From the NCBI GenBank assembly GCA_009746045.1, contig RPFO01000041.1:1474783-1538782 (forward strand): a stretch of DNA of 64,000 nucleotides. The letters are read 5' to 3'. The stretch comes from Mesostigma viride. Its lineage: Eukaryota > Streptophyta > Mesostigmatophyceae > Mesostigmatales > Mesostigmataceae. The notes beneath the pieces were generated by a model. That model saw only the letters and a program-made list of their open reading frames with translations, did no database searches and was not told where the DNA came from. Shown piece after piece: positions 62,202 to 64,000 of this stretch. Within the stretch, counting starts at the first letter, position 1, and every line of letters begins with the position of its first letter. The position numbers and the translations under genes were made by a program.

Positions 62202-63386
62202 ATGATCAGCAGCCTTGCCCTTGCCCTTATCCTGGGATGGACCAGCCTTGTCCTTGCTGCCACCCTGAGCTGGCTTGCTCTGACCTTCCTGCCTCAGGTA
62301 CGAGGGACACTCATTCCTGAAGTGACCCTTCCCCTGGCAGAAATAACATTCCACCTGACTGATGTCCCGTGAGGTCCCACTGCTGGGCCCAGCCTTGGGA
62401 GGACCACCCACCCTCTTGAAGTCAAACTGGGACTGTGGATGTCCCGACTTCGGCGGGGTCCCCCGTCCAGCCCTTCTGTCACGCCCCCTCCTGGACCTTC
62501 CTCGACCCCTTGAAGAGGTCTCAGGCCCTCTCGAGGGCGCTGGGCCCCCGTGGCCCGATCCCCTCATGGACTTAACCGTGGGTTCAGTGGCCTCCTCATC
62601 ACCCTGACGAGGGCGCTTACCACCCACGTACTTGCCGCTGAAACACTCATACAACTGGTCCGTCATGGCTGCCCAGCCATGGACCTGTCGCATGTGGATG
62701 GTCACATTATCCATGGTGACCGGATCCAGCTGCAGCGACTTGAGAAAGTCGCCCATGGCCATCCGATCTGCGACGAAGAAGCCCTTGGCCATGGCGTCCT
62801 CCCTCAGCTTGACGAAGTCTTCAAAGGCGTGGACCACTAGCTGCCCCTTGATGGGCTTGTAGTCCAGGTATTCTTGCTTCAGGTGGGACCCATCTATGGT
62901 CCTCTTGTCACTCAGGAACGACCTGAGTCGCGTCATAAACGCCGCCCAGGTGTCCCCCGCCGCGTGTCGCTCCCGAACAAACTTGAACAGCCGCCTCGCC
63001 GACTGCCTTATGTAGGCACTAGACGCCAGGATGCGAAGCTTGTCACCGGTGTATATCTCCGTGTACAAGTTCATGTCCTCTAACATCCTCTCAGCATCCC
63101 GGGGCTGCCAATTGTCCTTGATGGACTGAAACTGGCCTAGCACCGCGTACCCCTCAGCCACGGTCGGTCGCTTAGGCGCCGCTTGATCTGCGGCTGGCGC
63201 GTTCTGACCGCCCTGCGATCCTTGGCTCTGATTATCTGGCACCGCAGCCTGGTCTCCCAGCGCCTGGCCGTCCCCGCGTCCATCGCGTCCACCGCGTCCA
63301 TCGCGTCCATCTCGTCCATCCATCCCAGCGCCGCGCCGCGCAAAGCCCATAAAGCCCGCTTGTTGGTTGATAGCTCCATCATCCAT
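62199..63386 (-). CDS. Gag of the copia-like element with CCHC zinc knuckle
   Basis: 395 aa. Gly/Asp/Arg repeats near the N-terminus (GMDGRDGRDGRGGRDGRGDG), a capsid-like region (LGQFQSIKDNWQPRDAERML, AFMTRLRSFLSDKRTIDGSH, EDFVKLREDAMAKGFFVADR), a basic Arg/Gly stretch (RGRGRSRRGRDRRAGRG) and CYFCQGKGHFRNECP, a C-x2-C-x4-H-x4-C knuckle that binds RNA. Confidence 0.88.
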   Translation of the reverse strand: MDDGAINQQAGFMGFARRGAGMDGRDGRDGRGGRDGRGDGQALGDQAAVPDNQSQGSQGGQNAPAADQAAPKRPTVAEGYAVLGQFQSIKDNWQPRDAERMLEDMNLYTEIYTGDKLRILASSAYIRQSARRLFKFVRERHAAGDTWAAFMTRLRSFLSDKRTIDGSHLKQEYLDYKPIKGQLVVHAFEDFVKLREDAMAKGFFVADRMAMGDFLKSLQLDPVTMDNVTIHMRQVHGWAAMTDQLYECFSGKYVGGKRPRQGDEEATEPTVKSMRGSGHGGPAPSRGPETSSRGRGRSRRGRDRRAGRGTPPKSGHPQSQFDFKRVGGPPKAGPSSGTSRDISQVECYFCQGKGHFRNECPSYLRQEGQSKPAQGGSKDKAGPSQDKGKGKAADH

Positions 63387-64000
63387 GATGGCCTCTGTTC
63401 AGATCTGCTACAGCCAGCCAAGTGGCCAAGCAGCAATTAAAGCAATATAAGCTACTGAACAAGAAAGGAAAGTGCCAAGTGTTACCACTCAGGCAAGACC
63501 ACCACGGCTGGCCCCAGGCGCGTCCTGGTTCTCCTTGTCGCTGTCGTGTCGCTGTCGCTCACCACAATCAGCTCTGGCACCCTGCTACCCGCTGCGCCGT
63601 CGTCGACCCGCTGTCGGCCCGCGATGACTGAATCGTCACCGTTGGTATAGTAGACAGGTGACAACCCGTCGTTGGCACCCCGCGGATTGTATCTTGGCAC
63701 CTCGTGGTCGCCAAGTGTCTCGTCGCCTAGCCCAGCGACGCCCCCTGCTCCCACCTCAAGGTCACTATCGTACCCAAGAGGGGCAAACTCTTCCCAACGC
63801 GTCACACGAACGCGAAGGGGCTGGGGCAGTTCCTGAAAAGGAACTCTTGCTCGCTCCGGAAACCTGCCGACTCTTGCCGCGCGCTGTCCTCCGGTGATGG
63901 CTTCCGCTGTCGCCCCGACCTCTGCAAGCCGCCTGTAGTGCTCCGCTCCGCGTCGTTCACGCCTAACTGGCCCCGCTGCAACACCCTCGTCGCCGATGAC
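63387..64000 (-). other. Leader region upstream of copia-like gag
   Basis: It does not match the proposed 3' LTR, so it is leader or flanking DNA. It holds one unrecognised 107-codon ORF on the same strand (63805-63482: MTRWEEFAPLGYDSDLEVGA ... VVSDSDTTATRRTRTRLG). Confidence 0.45.
63482..63805 (-). CDS. Unrecognised 107-aa ORF ahead of copia-like gag
   Basis: Acidic in the first two thirds and basic near the end. No domain recognised. It stops about 95 bp before gag on the same strand, so it may be a pre-gag ORF, or chance in GC-rich DNA. Confidence 0.25.
   Translation of the reverse strand: MTRWEEFAPLGYDSDLEVGAGGVAGLGDETLGDHEVPRYNPRGANDGLSPVYYTNGDDSVIAGRQRVDDGAAGSRVPELIVVSDSDTTATRRTRTRLGPAVVVLPEW

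Larger units (their letters stand above)
58241..63386 (-). mobile_element. Copia-like LTR retrotransposon, coding part
   Basis: Reverse strand order: gag (63386-62199), one UGA, then integrase, a retropepsin-like domain, RT and RNase H (to 58241). RT and RNase H are of copia type. A 359-bp duplication (59615-59973 and 59982-60340) has broken the pol frame. The 5' LTR lies beyond 64,000 or is missing. Confidence 0.82.

Overview
The window looks like nuclear DNA of a flagellated green alga, most like the Chlamydomonas/Volvox group. The host genes are intron-rich with GTGAGT, GTAAGT and GTGCGT donors. One of them encodes an axonemal protein, and TGTAA, the usual poly(A) signal of these algae, occurs where expected. 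The species cannot be fixed from the sequence alone.

Layout. (1) 1-7296, reverse strand: the first eight coding exons of the ciliary WD-repeat protein CFAP44; the gene runs off the left edge. (2) 7297-8549: a shared upstream region between divergent genes. (3) 8550-14001, forward: a nine-exon gene for a type I membrane protein with a mannose-6-phosphate-receptor-homology (MRH) lumenal domain. (4) From about 15.6 kb to the right edge almost everything recognisable is mobile DNA: a nearly complete two-ORF LINE (15.6-20.7 kb), a lone LINE ORF1 on the other strand (21.0-22.2 kb), a 5'-truncated Ty3/gypsy element 'A' (22.4-27.9 kb) interrupted by a TIR DNA element that holds a perfect 676-bp palindrome, several 5'-truncated LINE insertions (29.0-31.4 kb, two with clear 10-bp target duplications), a decayed LINE (33.7-36.6 kb), a truncated Ty3/gypsy element 'C' on the reverse strand (36.6-39.9 kb), a 383-bp MITE (40.8-41.1 kb), a Ty3/gypsy element 'B1' into whose leader a complete relative 'B2' has inserted (43.4-56.8 kb), and a copia-like element on the reverse strand (about 56.8-63.4 kb or beyond).

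Most interesting points. The B elements carry a small ORF ahead of gag that encodes a stand-alone RNase H1-type hybrid-binding (Cauli_VI-like) domain. It is present in both copies, and differences between them are skewed to silent sites. Elements A and B, and possibly C, share an unrecognised third ORF between integrase and the 3' LTR. The copia-like element has the order gag-integrase-protease-like-RT-RNase H instead of gag-protease-integrase-RT-RNase H, with gag and pol separated by one in-frame UGA. B2 has identical 582-bp LTRs and a 5-bp target duplication, so it inserted recently, yet its pol and ORF3 are broken by many single-base shifts. That suggests trans-mobilisation of a defective copy or local consensus errors.

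Limits: all homology calls are by recognition of motifs and patterns. Exon borders were set by hand from splice signals and reading phase; no alignment or database search was run.
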